Both the position numbers and the translations under genes were made by a program. A stretch of DNA of 64,000 nt from contig CM076945.1 of the NCBI GenBank assembly GCA_039566865.1, positions 2,671,001-2,735,000 of the forward strand, read 5' to 3'. A model generated the notes under the pieces. The model made no database searches, was not told the origin of the DNA, and saw only the letters and a program-made list of their open reading frames with translations. This document shows, piece after piece, positions 1 to 12,300 of this stretch. The stretch is from Aurelia coerulea (taxonomy: Eukaryota; Cnidaria; Scyphozoa; Semaeostomeae; Ulmaridae). Numbering within the stretch: position 1 is the first letter of the stretch; every line of letters starts with the position of its first letter.

Positions 1-179
1 GGTGAATTAACCGCATGCGATTGCAACTCATACAAAATTTATTTTTAGGAAAGGGCCAATTAGTAGGCATCCATTTTGTTTTGTTGTCATTTGCTTTCAT
101 TAGGAGGCTACAGAACTTAAACCGAGGCTGCAAGCAATACACCAAGGGTTAAAAAACGTCATGAGTCGTCCATGAGTCA

Positions 180-540
180 CACTTGAGATGAGAGGTAAAT
201 CACTGCAGAAATCGCGTACAATTTCGTAAAAGATCCAACAAAAATTCAAAACTGCCAAAAATCTAAAAAATTCTTGAAAATCTCAAAAATCTTCGCAAAG
301 TCTTAGAAATCCCAAAGGAAGTCAAAAAGTCTTGGAAAATCTCGTAGAATCCCAGAAATCTCCCCAAAAAATGATACAAATTCTCAAAAAGTCTTCGACA
401 ATTATTTGAAAAGCTCCAAAGTGTTTAAGTGCCTAAAAAGCTTGCAAAAACTTGAAAATCTTGCACAGTTGGAAAATTTTTGAAAATGTCAAAATCTCAA
501 AATCCCCAGAAGCCTCAGACATCTTAGGGAATCACAAAAG
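180..540. repeat. A-rich degenerate short-motif repeat
   Basis: This stretch is built from irregular repetitions of short A-rich words such as AAAATCTC, AAAGTCTT and AAATCCC. No reading frame of note crosses it. It resembles decayed simple sequence, or the interior of an A-rich MITE. I see nothing else supportable before 540. Confidence 0.5.
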
Positions 541-748
541 TCTTTTGAGTGTAATCCTGTCATGTTTGTGTTTTATCCTCTTCGTTATGTTGCAGAGTTA
601 AATTTGTACAGTGCTTTCATGATAGGGGAAGGCGGAATAGCCATTTTACTTGGTCCATCTAGCTACTTTACATCTAATGATCCAAAGGGTACCTATTTTT
701 GTCAAAAATTTGCGAACATCCTCGGCAATATTTCTTTTTATTCTGCAG

Positions 749-822
749 AGCATTTTTGCTTTTCGTTTGACAACCCTTTGAATGGACTGTACACAGGGGT
801 GACACCAGCTTTAATGCGTGAG
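749..822 (+). other. Possible orphan exon, mitochondrial-carrier-like
   Basis: A polypyrimidine tract followed by CAG precedes 749, and GAG|GTAGAT follows 822, so the segment has the outline of a 74-nt exon. Its open frame includes GLYTGVTPALMRE, which recalls the Gly-Leu-Tyr-x-Gly-x-x-Pro-x-Leu-x-Arg signature of SLC25 carriers. No neighbouring carrier exons were found, so this may be a processed fragment, an exon of a gene whose remainder lies outside the window, or chance. Confidence 0.2.
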
Positions 823-1684
823 GTAGATTTAATCGGATTGATTAAGAGTGTCCTGAACGGAATACCCAGCCTTTAAAGGCCCCTTGATAGATAAGTTAGC
901 TAAAAGGCTGATCGCTTTGTGATGAACTGTAGCAAATTTAAATATCATCCTACCGTTGTCAGAGTATCGTAAATACTGGGTTTTATTCATTGTTCGTGGC
1001 AATTTTACAAAGAAGAATTTTCTTGCTTTTCTGGAGACAAGCTGCCTGAAAACACTTGTCAACTCATCCAAAAGATGTTTGTGGTTAGACAAACTCTTCA
1101 TTGCTTTGCAGACAAAAACGGAGTTCCCAAATTTTTTGAATATCAATCAAAGCTTGTTCTCAAAGTAGTTTCTTTCGACTGAAGCATATGAAATGAACGT
1201 TAATGCAGGTCTTGTGTTTCAAATTGTTGCTATGTTGATGGAAAACGTAGTTCAGCAGTTTAATTTGATGAGCATAAGAGGATTATTCCTGAAAAATCGT
1301 TAAAATTCGTGTAAATTTTTGTAAACCTGACAAAATATAACGAAAGATAGTATCTTGGAATTCACACAATAAGCAAAAAACATTGTTTTCGTTGATGCTT
1401 ATATTTTAGGTTTACACACAAAATTTAGGCTTGGTCCTCAAATCCTTCGTTTTCTTTTACCACCATATTCAGTTCATTAATAGGAGAGTGCTAAGCGTCC
1501 TTTAAGGATATTAGTGTTGTTAAGCATTTGCTAATTTGCTTTGAAGGCCTTCTTTGATCCACTGCTGTAGCAATCTCGTCCCCAGAGTGAGTTCGTTGCT
1601 CTTCCTCTGTGTTCGTTCGACTTTGTGATCAGCGTATGACGTCAGAACTTCCTGAGAACGAGGTTGGTGCTGTAGACTTATTAT

Positions 1685-1915
1685 TGTGGTCCCTGTTATC
1701 GCTACAACTACCTTACCCACCGCTCAAACTTAAACTTACGAACTCAGAACCTCCGCTTTACCAGTTAAACGCCTAACAGCCTCGGTTCTGTGTCGATATA
1801 CAAAAATGATCGTAGCCAAGTCCTGTTTTTTAGCTGTGATATTAGTCCTAGTTTGAGCGGTAAGGGAAGTAATAGTTAAGGTATGGTAGTAGCGTTAACT
1901 ATGGACGCAAGTCGC
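1685..1915. repeat. Imperfect palindromic repeat
   Basis: The segment near 1690-1730 is an imperfect reverse complement of 1851-1910; both arms share AGTTTGAGCGGT, a GTAAGGTA block and a TAGCG(A/T)TAAC block. The spacing fits a small decayed foldback element. No duplication of the target site is clear. Confidence 0.35.
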
Positions 1916-2232
1916 AAGTCTGTCATTGCTGTAGCAGAGACGAACCATTCTTTCCAGGACCGTTGCAAATCAAAACACTTTCCAACTTTTCGAAAATATT
2001 TTTTGGGGAACAGTCAAAAAGTCTCCCTTTGCAATGCACACATTCTTTTCCAAATTTTGGAGTATTTTTGTTCTTGGTACTAATAATACCATTAGAATGC
2101 AACGCCCTTGTCAGAATTTGAGATTAGAATACTTGTTCTGGGTGAAGGGGTGTCCTATTTCTTTGGAAAACTTGAAACTAGAATGCTTTCGAAGCAAATC
2201 TCGAAGCAGAATGAAGTAAATACCTACTGTAT

Positions 2233-4224
2233 AAGGGTAAATTTTGTAACAATAGCAGTTTTGGTTTGTTTACATTTTGCACCACAGCTAATCAACGAGC
2301 TCCATTTTTGACCACGTGATCAACAATTTCCCGCGTCGCGATCGTCGCGAGTCGAAGCTGTGGGAAAAACCATAGGAAAACTACCCTCTCGAATTTTGCT
2401 CGCCGCGAAAATATACTTTTGAGGAACCTTCAGAAATTTTTAATCTGGGTTGTCAAATAAATTTCCTAACCAGGGCTGCTTGCCCATTGGTCTACTCCAC
2501 CTGGTTTTTGAGAAATAATTTTTTTTAAACGTCGTCATTCCACGGACCTCTTGCTTCCTTCGAGGGGGCTTAGGCCCAGCGCAAGGAAGTTAATATTTAC
2601 CTCCAGGAACGACAAAACGCCACTCACAACAGCCGAAAATCAATTCCAGACTGGAAATCAATGTTCCAATACCTTTAATTTTGATTTACACCAACTGAAG
2701 TGTTGCAGCAACTTATCCTACTTGACCACCAATTGGCCCTGTCAACAAAATTTACATAACAAGGAAACTTGGCATGTAAGGGTTTCTCTTCTGGGTGTTT
2801 TGGGAGGAGTTTTTGTTCGTCTTCTTATTATTCAAAACTGGAATGAAACACTGTTTGGTTGCTTCGATGAAATAATGAAAAGTTTAGGTCATTTAGGACA
2901 AAATTGAAAACGATTTTGGCACCGTTTGCCAGCATAACGGGAGAAACAGAACATAAGATGACGAAGAATTGATACAATTTATCAGCAGAAGGTTTGAAAG
3001 CTTGATTTTGCAAACTTTGCCATAACATAAGTTTTCCCCAAAGAATGCCATAAAAGAAGGGAGCAAAAATATGAAAGAAGTCAGTCTTTTAAGGTAAGTC
3101 GATAAGTTGCAGAAGTGGACATTTCATAAATAAGTAATCTTGGAAAACACTAAACTAGATTTTGTTTCACCTTCAAGGAGAATATTGGAGAATAAATTGA
3201 TAGAGATTTTTTCAAGTGTCTCCGAATTTATGAATTTGAATTTAAACAACTGGTCGGAAGCATTCTAGCTCGAAAGATTTGTGTGGATGATTGGTGGATG
3301 ATCAAATTGAAATTCAAAGTATTCTTACCTTGGAATGGTTTCTTTGGTTACTTTTCCTTTTTGCGTTTACACACAGACGCACGAAGCTGCTTATAAGAAA
3401 CTCAACTCAACTCTCAGAAGATCGCTAAATTATATTAAGAAACTCCAGAACTGGGAAAAATCTTTAAGAAACTATTCATTTTGGTAAAGGAAAGTCTTAG
3501 CATAGTTTACTTTATTTTCTTCACTTGTTCTGCTTGTTTCCTGTATTATATTATTCGGAAATCTACTCGAGTTAATGTCAACACACCTTAAAACTTCAAA
3601 GCTTTGTTTTAAAATGTTTATGAGTGAGGGTACAAATATTGTTTATGGAGCTCGCAAGAAACTCTTCTCTGGAGTACTGGAAATGTAATAATGTTGATAA
3701 ACTTTCAATCCTAGGTTAAATTATTAGTCTACGTATTAAAAACATACCTCCTGTATTCTTCCAACATTCATCGAAGGAAACTTTATCGTAGCCATTAAGT
3801 TTGGAGAATCCACATTTAAATAACACAAGATTTCGTTATCCTTTTACTGCGTTGTGTAACGATTTCATGGTCTGCTCTTCCAGTTTGCCTGCCAAAATCT
3901 TGTTTAGTATTGTCCTGGAGTTTTATTTGTAGAAGAAACCAACAAATGATTCTGCAGTTTACTTTATGATCAGTGGACGAATTGACATTTATTGTCCACC
4001 ACCAAAGTGCCCAAAATAGAAACCCTTACATGCCGATGTTTCTTGTTATGTTTCCCCACAGCTTCGACTCGCGATGAAGGAAAATTGCTCAATTGAAAAT
4101 TGATTGGAAAATTTCTCGCGACGCGGGAAATTGTTGATCACGTGGTCAAAAACGGAGCTCGTTGATTGGCTGTGGTGCAAAATGTAAACAAACCAAAACT
4201 GCTATTGTTACAAGATTTACCCTT
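2233..4224. mobile_element. DNA transposon with ~135-bp terminal inverted repeats, about 2 kb
   Basis: The left end, AAGGGTAAATTTTGTAACAA, reappears inverted at 4224, and the match runs about 135 bp (2233-2365 against 4057-4224, with a short insertion in the right arm). A second inverted match pairs 2755-2810 with 4005-4057. No transposase frame is visible, so it is non-autonomous or decayed. Both arms carry a GATTGGCTG/CAGCTAATC segment and a TTTCCCGCG segment. I could not find a convincing target-site duplication, so the superfamily is unassigned. Confidence 0.75.
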
Positions 4225-4441
4225 GATAATCCTTCATCTGCTACATTTGAAACATAGCTTTGCAGAAGCAAGAAAAAGTACTGCACTGGCCTACCAAGTT
4301 CGAGTCCCCTTTCTGCCTGGCAAGCCGCTGCGCAGGGTGAGGAGCATCGCCAACGTGCTGTCCAGGCAAAAGGAATCATGAGGTGTGGTTATGAAACTGC
4401 TGTTATCAGCTTAGCTTCCCTGTGTTCCTGAAACTACCTAT

Positions 4442-4912
4442 TGTCCCTTGGCATGGATGTTCCACAACCGTCAACTTTGTCATGAAATTAATAAAATCCA
4501 AGAGAGAGCACTAAGAGTTACTTATCAGGACTATGAATCCAGTTTTGAGTTTTTAATGGAAAAGGATGGATCAATAACTGTACACTAGAGAAACTTACAG
4601 CTTCTCATGACCGAAATGTACAAGACTAAAAATGGCTTTAATCCAGTTTTTATGAAAGAGATTTTTTGTCAAAATGAAAGTCCATATAATCTGAGGAACA
4701 CCAACGATTTTTCTCTTCCTAGAGTTAGAACTGTTACTTATGGGTCAGAAACAATTCGTTTCAGAGGCCCGCAAGTCTGGGCTACTGTTCCACAATTTAT
4801 CAAAGATTCTACATCTCTTGCTGAATTTAAAAGAAAATTCAAATCTTGGTCTGGAAAAACCTGCCACTGCCGATTATGTCAAACTTTTGTTCCAAACTTA
4901 GGCTTTATCTGA
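4442..4912 (+). pseudogene. Non-LTR reverse transcriptase C-terminus, one in-frame stop
   Basis: The frame starts with CPLAWMFHNRQL, continues through INKIQERALRVTYQDY, and after one TAG at 4586-4588 runs on with YNLRNTNDF, RVRTVTYGSETIRF, GPQVWATVP and a terminal C-x-C-x2-C cluster. This block order is the familiar C-terminal tail of reverse transcriptases of metazoan LINE elements. The catalytic YxDD region is absent, so the copy is dead. Identification rests on motif recognition from memory, not a search. Confidence 0.8.
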
Positions 4913-5119
4913 TTTTAACTTTGATTTATGGTTTTTATACTGAAGGTATTTCAATTTTGTAAATTTATTATATCTACTATTTTACTACTTTTAACCGTTT
5001 ATTTATATATATTTATGTATATTGTAATTTTTAGTTGGCCTAGATTAGCTTTAGTATAGCTACTGTATTTATTAGCAAACTTTTAAAGAAATTGATAATA
5101 ATAATAATAATAATAATAA
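4442..5119 (+). mobile_element. 3' fragment of a non-LTR (LINE) retrotransposon
   Basis: A truncated element made of the C-terminal end of a reverse-transcriptase ORF, a short AT-rich 3' untranslated region and a (TAA)n tail at 5096-5119. The 5' part is missing, as expected for 5'-truncated LINE insertions. It lies directly behind the inverted-repeat element that ends at 4224 and upstream of the first recognised exon of the zinc-finger gene. Confidence 0.8.
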
Positions 5120-5195
5120 TACCTTTGAATACTAGGCAGAAACAAGGAAACAAACAAACAAAGGATAGGAAAGGATAGGATAGGATAGGATAAAA
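5096..5195. repeat. (TAA)n and (GGATA)n simple repeats
   Basis: A (TAA)n run at 5096-5119 is probably the tail of the LINE fragment. About 40 bases later comes a short run of AGGATAGGAT units (5160-5195). Confidence 0.85.
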
Positions 5196-5284
5196 TGATG
5201 TTACTGGACATTTTCATGTTTCATTTGATTTAATTTTACAATTGACAGAATCTTCACCTAAATACCCATTTCCTTCCTTTCCAG

Positions 5285-6383
5285 GAATGGTCACATGATA
5301 ACTCATCGGGACAAGAAACCATACGAGTGTCAATTCTCAGAATGTGATAAGAGTTACTCAGACATGAGATCATTGAAGCGCCATTTAGAAAATCATCACG
5401 GGGTGCCCCCTGTATCATCTTCGCCCACATTACCGCATACATCATCCATCTCTCACCACACAAGTCAGTCGTCAGTGAACTCCACTTCAAATCTTTTAGT
5501 CCCGACTGTCATGGAGGATAGAAATAACAATATGAAAGGGATTGTACCCCCGGAAAGACCTTCAAGTGCACCAAATACTGCCGTTCCAGAAGTCCGAACA
5601 CGAACTCGGATACGAAGTAACAGTTGCGAAGATATACACACGAATCATAGCGAAAGTGAGGCTCGTAGTGAAAAGGAGGCTAGAGATGATGATGTTACGG
5701 TGGACGTTGAGGATGATATATTTGAAGAGCCAGAGCCCAAAAAGGGTGAACCTCAATCAACGTTGTCTGAGCGTCCGGGAAGCTCTGTGCAAGCTTCGAA
5801 TGTAAATCGACTGCAAAGCAAAAATAGCAACAATTTCGACCCAAATATGGTCAGCCCAAATAACCCAATGCTTCAACAGTGGCCGACCAAGCAGTACCCA
5901 GGGGCAAATTTCCCAGTTTCCTGGAGCAATGCTCAGTCGCAATGGAACAATGCACAACTCTTAGCCAGCATGAATATGGCAGCACAGGGCCAAGGAAATC
6001 TGCCTTTCTTCATGGGCTACAGGCAACCTTTTCAACAATTATATCCCCCTGGTTGTTTCCCTGGTGGACCAAACGACCCTACGTCACAAATGGAAGCATC
6101 TGCTAAGAAAAGCAAAGCCGATGTTATTGCATCATCGCAGGCTGCTTTTGCCCAGAATGCTTTGCAAATGTTTGCAAGCATGGCAGCTCAAAGGACTCCC
6201 ATTCCAACTGATATGTTGTTACAACAAGGGATGGGGTGTTATCCTGGAAATCAGTCTTCAACGAACAAAGCTACGAACCCAGCAGCCATTGCAATTGCCG
6301 CCGCCAAAGATGCTTCTATGTTTTGCGTGCCACGTGATATGCGGTTATACGGAGCACATCCTGGTGCTGCACAGTGGCAAGAT
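5285..6383 (+). CDS. TRERF1-like: ELM2-SANT gene, exon A: zinc finger and disordered region
   Basis: The exon follows a CCTTTCCAG acceptor and ends at GAT|GTAAGT, outgoing phase 0. It begins inside a C2H2 finger: the first residues GHMITH give its two histidines, then comes a full finger from YECQFSEC to HLENHH. About 320 residues rich in Ser, Pro, Asn, Gln and Met follow, with an acidic patch (DDDVTVDVEDDIFEEPE) and no recognised fold. The frame has no preceding methionine close by, so the protein begins in an earlier exon. Confidence 0.85.
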
Positions 6384-9300
6384 GTAAGTCTGTCTATTTC
6401 CTGCTCGCTTTGTAAATCCGTTTTTCTGAGCATTGTAAATCTAGGTGAAATTGGATCTATGAAAAATCCCTTTGCTTTGAAATGATAAGTAGTCTCCTGA
6501 TTTTTAGCAACATGCGAATACACGCGAATACATTTCGCTTCCCTCAAGCTATACAAGTAATTTTTGCAAATCACAAATGATCAGGTCATAATGTCACTGC
6601 TTCATAAAGATTTGATTCTTAGCTTTTGAGGGAAATGAATTATACTTGCATGAGGAGATTGTTTATGTTTTTGATCGAGGGTTTCAGGAGACTTATGACG
6701 ATGAGTCCCTTGTATCCCCCTTGTATCCCTGCGGTAAACCTTAAACGACGTCTTGGACATGCTAAACAAGTAAATAAAGTAAAATATAAGCACTTTGATG
6801 CGAATTGAAATAAGCACATCTTGGACATGCACATGGAAACAAGCACATGGAAACAAAGGACTCTAGGTCATAAGTCTAAGGTTTTAGGCCTCTTTTTACG
6901 CATATCAAATTTACAGAAATTATATTTTACCTATATTTACAATGCTCATAAAAACAGAGGCAAAATCATAGAAATATTTCAACTTTTTGGGTATCAACCA
7001 AAAACTCTGGTGGTCGATTTCAATATTTAAAGTACCCTATTCTCCTCAATTTCTGTTTGGTCTGTCCGGTGGTAGCCTGCGTGCAGACGCTACTGATTTC
7101 TTCTCTGAAAACAAATCAGTGGAGTCTGCACGCCGGCTACCCCATAGCTGCATGAGGGAATCACGTGAAAATACCCGCGAATAAAAACAATTTAAGAGCT
7201 TTGGATGAATAATTTTGTGTTATCGCAAATCTTGTATGACATATGATTTGAAAGAGTATTCCCTTGTGCGCAGCACTAAAAACTGAACCACCTTTGTCTA
7301 GATGTCAGCCAGCCGTCGTTTCACCTCTGGGGGCCGGGCTAGCCAGACTTTCTAATGTTTAAAAGACACTGAAATCATTTCTTTGAATAGAACATTTTAT
7401 CCCCTAATTGCTACTCATTATTATCAGTGGCAGAAACAAAATCGTCCTTTTACTCAATGTCAACAGAAGCTTACAGGTTTTGAGCTCGTCTGCAGGCGTA
7501 ATGTTCACATTCGAGGTTGAGGTAAGTCAAGAAATTTGGAGCGTTTGCCAAATTTATTGATGCAATTTACTTTGTATTTTTAAACTGTAACGACTAACTT
7601 GATATGAAAATCTGTTTGATCGAAATCGGTTATTGAGTCCGTTATATACGAGGGGCATTTCACTCCCAAAAGATCTCGTACACCTTAGGCAAAAATCCTT
7701 TTGTTTTCAAGAAAAATCCATCAAAAATCCGTAAAAATCCTTTTGTTCTGGAAAAATCTCGTACGCTTTTTCGAAGGAGTGAAATGCCCCTCGGTTATAT
7801 AATGGTTATAACTACCAGCGATTTTAAGGTGTGTTTGAATGATAATTTCAGGCCTACCGAATTCTGAAAACATTTGACCTCGCAGAGGCGGAAGTGTATT
7901 TCCCAATCAGACACACAATTCTTTAAAACTGCAGGTTTTGGATTCACTATGGCGAAAAAGAAATTAGTTAATGAAAGGCAGAATCTCTCTAAAGTCTGCC
8001 CGAGTTTGCCAATCGTTCTGCCTTTTGGAGCGGAAGTCAAACCTACCAAACCTCTACCGTTTTAGCCTGCTCGCAAACTTTCTTATTTTCTCCTGCGCAG
8101 TAAGTAAAGTCTGCGCACAGGCTATACCATTTTGAGAATTTCGGAATCAATCAAACATGAATTTTAAGTCTGCCTAGTTTACCGGGTGATCGAATTGGTA
8201 CCAATCAAACACACACTTAGTAAAATCATCTTTTGCAAAACTTCCTAAAATGACCCTCAATCAGAGTAATATTCATGCACCTGACCTTTGGACTTACAAG
8301 CGATGAAAAAGATACCCTACCATTTTTCTGCTAAAAAGTCAAAACAACGCATGCGTCATGAGTTAACAGTTTTTATGGGTGGCAGTTTTACGCTTTGAAT
8401 GGCAGAACCCCGTACCATCAAGAACTTAAGTTACCCCCCCCCCCCGGATTGTCGCCGCTTTTTGCTTTGCGGAGGATATATACACGTTTTTTTTATAAGA
8501 AACTGGTTTATAAGAAACTTGTACTACGATGACCAAAATTTTAAGAAACTCTAGTACTACGCTCAAGAACAGTTAAGAAACTCTAAAACTTTATTTCTGT
8601 ATGTCTCTCTTATTCTATGTCTCTCTAACAAAGGTACATTCGTCTTTTCTTGACTTTTAACTCTGCAAAATTGGTAAATTTTTGCCTTGATGTGCATGGC
8701 TTCTTCTTGATAACAATGTCAATGCAAATGGAAGCCCTTTCTCGAGAAGAAGGCTCAACTTCGAACAATACCGCAATTTTAGGCCCAAAAAATAAGAAAC
8801 TAATTAAGAAACTTTTACTACTAAAACACCGAAATTTTCATGCGAAATTAAGAAACTTTTAGTACTAAGTGCTGATCCAAGTTTCTTATAAAAAAAACGT
8901 GTACTCCCCGAAGCATATCTGCGGTGTCTAGCCTGAGATCAGGCTCACTCGGAAAAACTTGAAAATAAAGGATAAACAAAAACCAGCATAGCTTCCAAAT
9001 CTTTAACTCGGCGTAAAAATGTTGGTGTAAAGTTCTGTGATCTATTTCTTCTGACTGAGTGGCTTGAAACAAACTTTAGTTACTTATCTTTAATTCTACC
9101 GTTAGACTTTTCAGAAATTTTCAATATTTTTCGATATTTCAGATTTCAGCGTATGTTACACTTAACTCATTTGAGGGTGTGACGTCATCAAATTTCTAAA
9201 TCACAAACCAGAAAAGTGACAGACTTTTACTTGATACCATATTGTAGACATCCATAAACTATGGTTTCCTTCGAAACTATTCCATGTTGCTTCAAACAGT

Positions 9301-12300
9301 TTAGAAATTACGATGGTTTTAATTTTTTTTGAAAATTTTTCTTGAATTCTTGAAGAAGGAGAAAAACACTCTAATTATGAAAATATTGAAGATTTCAGAA
9401 AAGTCCAACGGTATATATTATAGAGAAGTAGCTGAAGTTTCTTTGAAGTCATTCAGTTCAAAGAGATAAGTAACTGAATTTTGCACTAGCCTTTTCAAAG
9501 ATTTGGAGCCTTGCTCTAATTACCCATGGTTAAACTTATTCCTTTTCCTTCAGGTTTTGAAAGACGATAACGTGGCCCATGAACGGGATATCGATCAAAA
9601 TACGCTGAAATCACATGAAAACGAGAACAGTAAACACTTGAAAGATAAAACACTACGAAACAACACCGAGAAACACATCGAAAAAAATCAAAACAACCAC
9701 CAAGAGATTCCTCAAACATTGGCAAAAGATAATACTCGAAATCAAACAGATAGACCAAGTCCAAATAAAGTTTCCGTTTTAACTGTGAATGTTAATGCAA
9801 GCCCAACCAAAGACTCGTCCACGGTTTCACCGAGGCGAAAACCTAGGCCGCATCCCGGGCCAATAATTATTCCGGCATCGGTAAATAATAGAGTGACGCA
9901 TTCGGTAACGTTCTCCGGGAGCACAACGAGACCTGTTTCACCAATCAAAATGGACTTTCATAGAGCACCGATTTATACCCCACCACCTATGCTTTCACCG
10001 CGGAGTATTTTCTTCACCGGGACTTCATGCGGAACGCCGAGATCTGCGGTACCATTAACGCCCGGACGTTTACTGCTGAGTGCAAGGAGACTGAGTACCA
10101 ATGATGCCAGTAAGGAGGAGGAGAGTGAACCCGTTGCGATACCAGAACCGTACGTATTTCTACCTTTTTTATTCTTATTTTGAAGCACAGAGACGGAATG
10201 TAGTTTATTTTAGTATTTTTGCATCAAGCCTTTCCTCAATAGACCTTTTGGCTATTCTAGAAAAGAGCCTGGATCGAGCATTATTTTTATTAATTTTTAT
10301 ACGCGACGTTCGATCGAGTGGCGATAGAGCTTCTATCACTATTGTGCATATTCGAAAATTCTACAGATTGTAGCAAAATATCGTTCGATCCTGATTCTTT
10401 TCAGAATAACTAAAAGGTCTATTGTGCCAAGCTAAAACATCCATTTTTACATAGATATGGAATCATTCGGCCACAGCTGACACGGTGAAATATATTTATC
10501 GTGAATGGGCTACCAAAATTGGAGAATTAAAATGTGCCCCTGCCTGGGATCGAACCCGGGGTCTTCGTGTCAACAGTTTCTCCAACACTCCACTGCGCCA
10601 CTCAAGCGCAATGAAATATTGGAGAAATCTGACATTCATAGGCCGTAGAAAATCTTGCACCAGACTGATTGATTGGCGGGGTAGAATTGTGTGGCCCATT
10701 GTGGAGCAGCAAGGGCAAATTTTGTAAAAGAACAGAAAAAAAGATAAAATCAAAGTCGAAAGCGATTTGCCTTTCTGAATAATGATGATAGTAATGAGTA
10801 ATGTGTGCTAACAACGCCAAGTAACTTAAACTAATGGTCAGCAATACACGTTTTTTTATAAGAAACTTGGATCAGCACTTAGTACTAAAAGTTTCTTAAT
10901 TTCGTATGAAAATTTCGGTGTTTTAGTAGTAAAAGTTAATTAGTTTCTTATTTTTTTGGGCCTAAAATTGCGGTGTTGTTCGAAGTTGAGCCTTCTTCTC
11001 GAGAAAGGGCTTCCATTTTGCATTGACATTGTCATCAAGAAGAAGCCATGCACATCAAGGCAAAAATTTACCAATTTTGCAGTTAAAAGTCAAGAAAAGA
11101 CGAATGTACCTTTGTTAGAGAGACATAGAATAAGAGAGACATACAGAATTAAGTTGTAGAGTTTCTTAACTGTTCTTGAGCGTAGTACTAGAGTTTCTTA
11201 AATTTTTAGGTCTTCGTAGTACTAGTTTCTTATAAACCAGTTTAAAAAGAAACGTGTAATATTAAAAAATCTTAACATTGCAACCCTCCCCAGCCCAATT
11301 TTTTATGTTTTTGCCAAGAACAGAGAATGTATTACTGCTTTTAATCACATCAGGTGTACTGTCCCTAAGCGCTGTCGAATGTGTACGTCGTTGTCGTACA
11401 AATTATACCCCATCCACACCCACAAGTTACACCAGTTTAAACTAAACCAGATGGGTTCTAATTGGTCAAAGCAACAAATATAATGCGTTTGATTGGCTGA
11501 AATTTAACACGGTTTAGACAAAGCTGGACTGTGTCAGTATGAAAGGGGGTATTCAAAACGGCGTCTTAAAGACGGTGTAAAGATGCCGTCGCTGCCTTGG
11601 GAAGTGCTAGCATTAATTAGCATGTCTCTTTAGCATTAATTAGCATGTCTCTGATTCCCACGCTTAATTTATTTCACTCCTTGTGAATAAATCCTTGAAG
11701 AATAGATTTTTAAGTGCTTTCAATTAAAACTTTATTGTCGGCTGTGTTAAAGGGGGTTGGAGGTGTGAAATCTAGGCGGACGTTTGAAATTGTTTGTTGA
11801 AAATTCATGCTTAAAATGGAACCCTGATTGCGCGCGAATCATTTATACTGAAATCAAGCTGAAACGCTGTGAATGACTATGCTGTGATGGCTCAAACACG
11901 TAGTAAGACCAAAGAGATGGAAACGTATGAAAACTAAACTTTTTATTTCCTCCTATTCATTACTCGTTTTTTGCTTTAGCTTCGACATGTGACATTCCGC
12001 AGTACTTCGATGCGCGATGCGTTCATTGCTAGGGCTTGTTGTAGTAGAGAACTCTCAGTTGTGTGAATCGTCAGCATCAATTTTGCTTCTTTTTATGATA
12101 TCTTCAAAAGTTCCTCTCCCCTCGTATTTACTGTAGTTTTGTTTCTTTTCAGGAAAATTAACGTTGGACCGCAATTTCAAGCCGAGGTCAAGCGGAAAAC
12201 ATGTAAGTGTACCCTTTAGTCATTAATTGTTTATTTTAGATCAGGAGTGGCTCGAATCCTTGCAAGATTACTGTCTTTTATGAAAAGTCTTGCCAGGCCT

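Noticed and set aside
562..876. 104-codon ORF as a full gene
   Set aside because: Most of it has no protein-like features. Only 749-822 looks exon-like, and that part is listed separately at low confidence.
4260..4380. B-box-like GTTCGAGTCCC suggesting another SINE
   Set aside because: No matching A box at the right distance and no second copy in the window.
8434..8446. Poly-C/poly-G tracts here and at 21730, 35523, 48199, 58587 and 60353
   Set aside because: Short homopolymers without consistent context; could be biological or assembly noise, and no function can be argued.
10538..10612. Functional tRNA gene on the minus strand
   Set aside because: A and B boxes are present, but the acceptor arms do not pair and the T stem has a mismatch.
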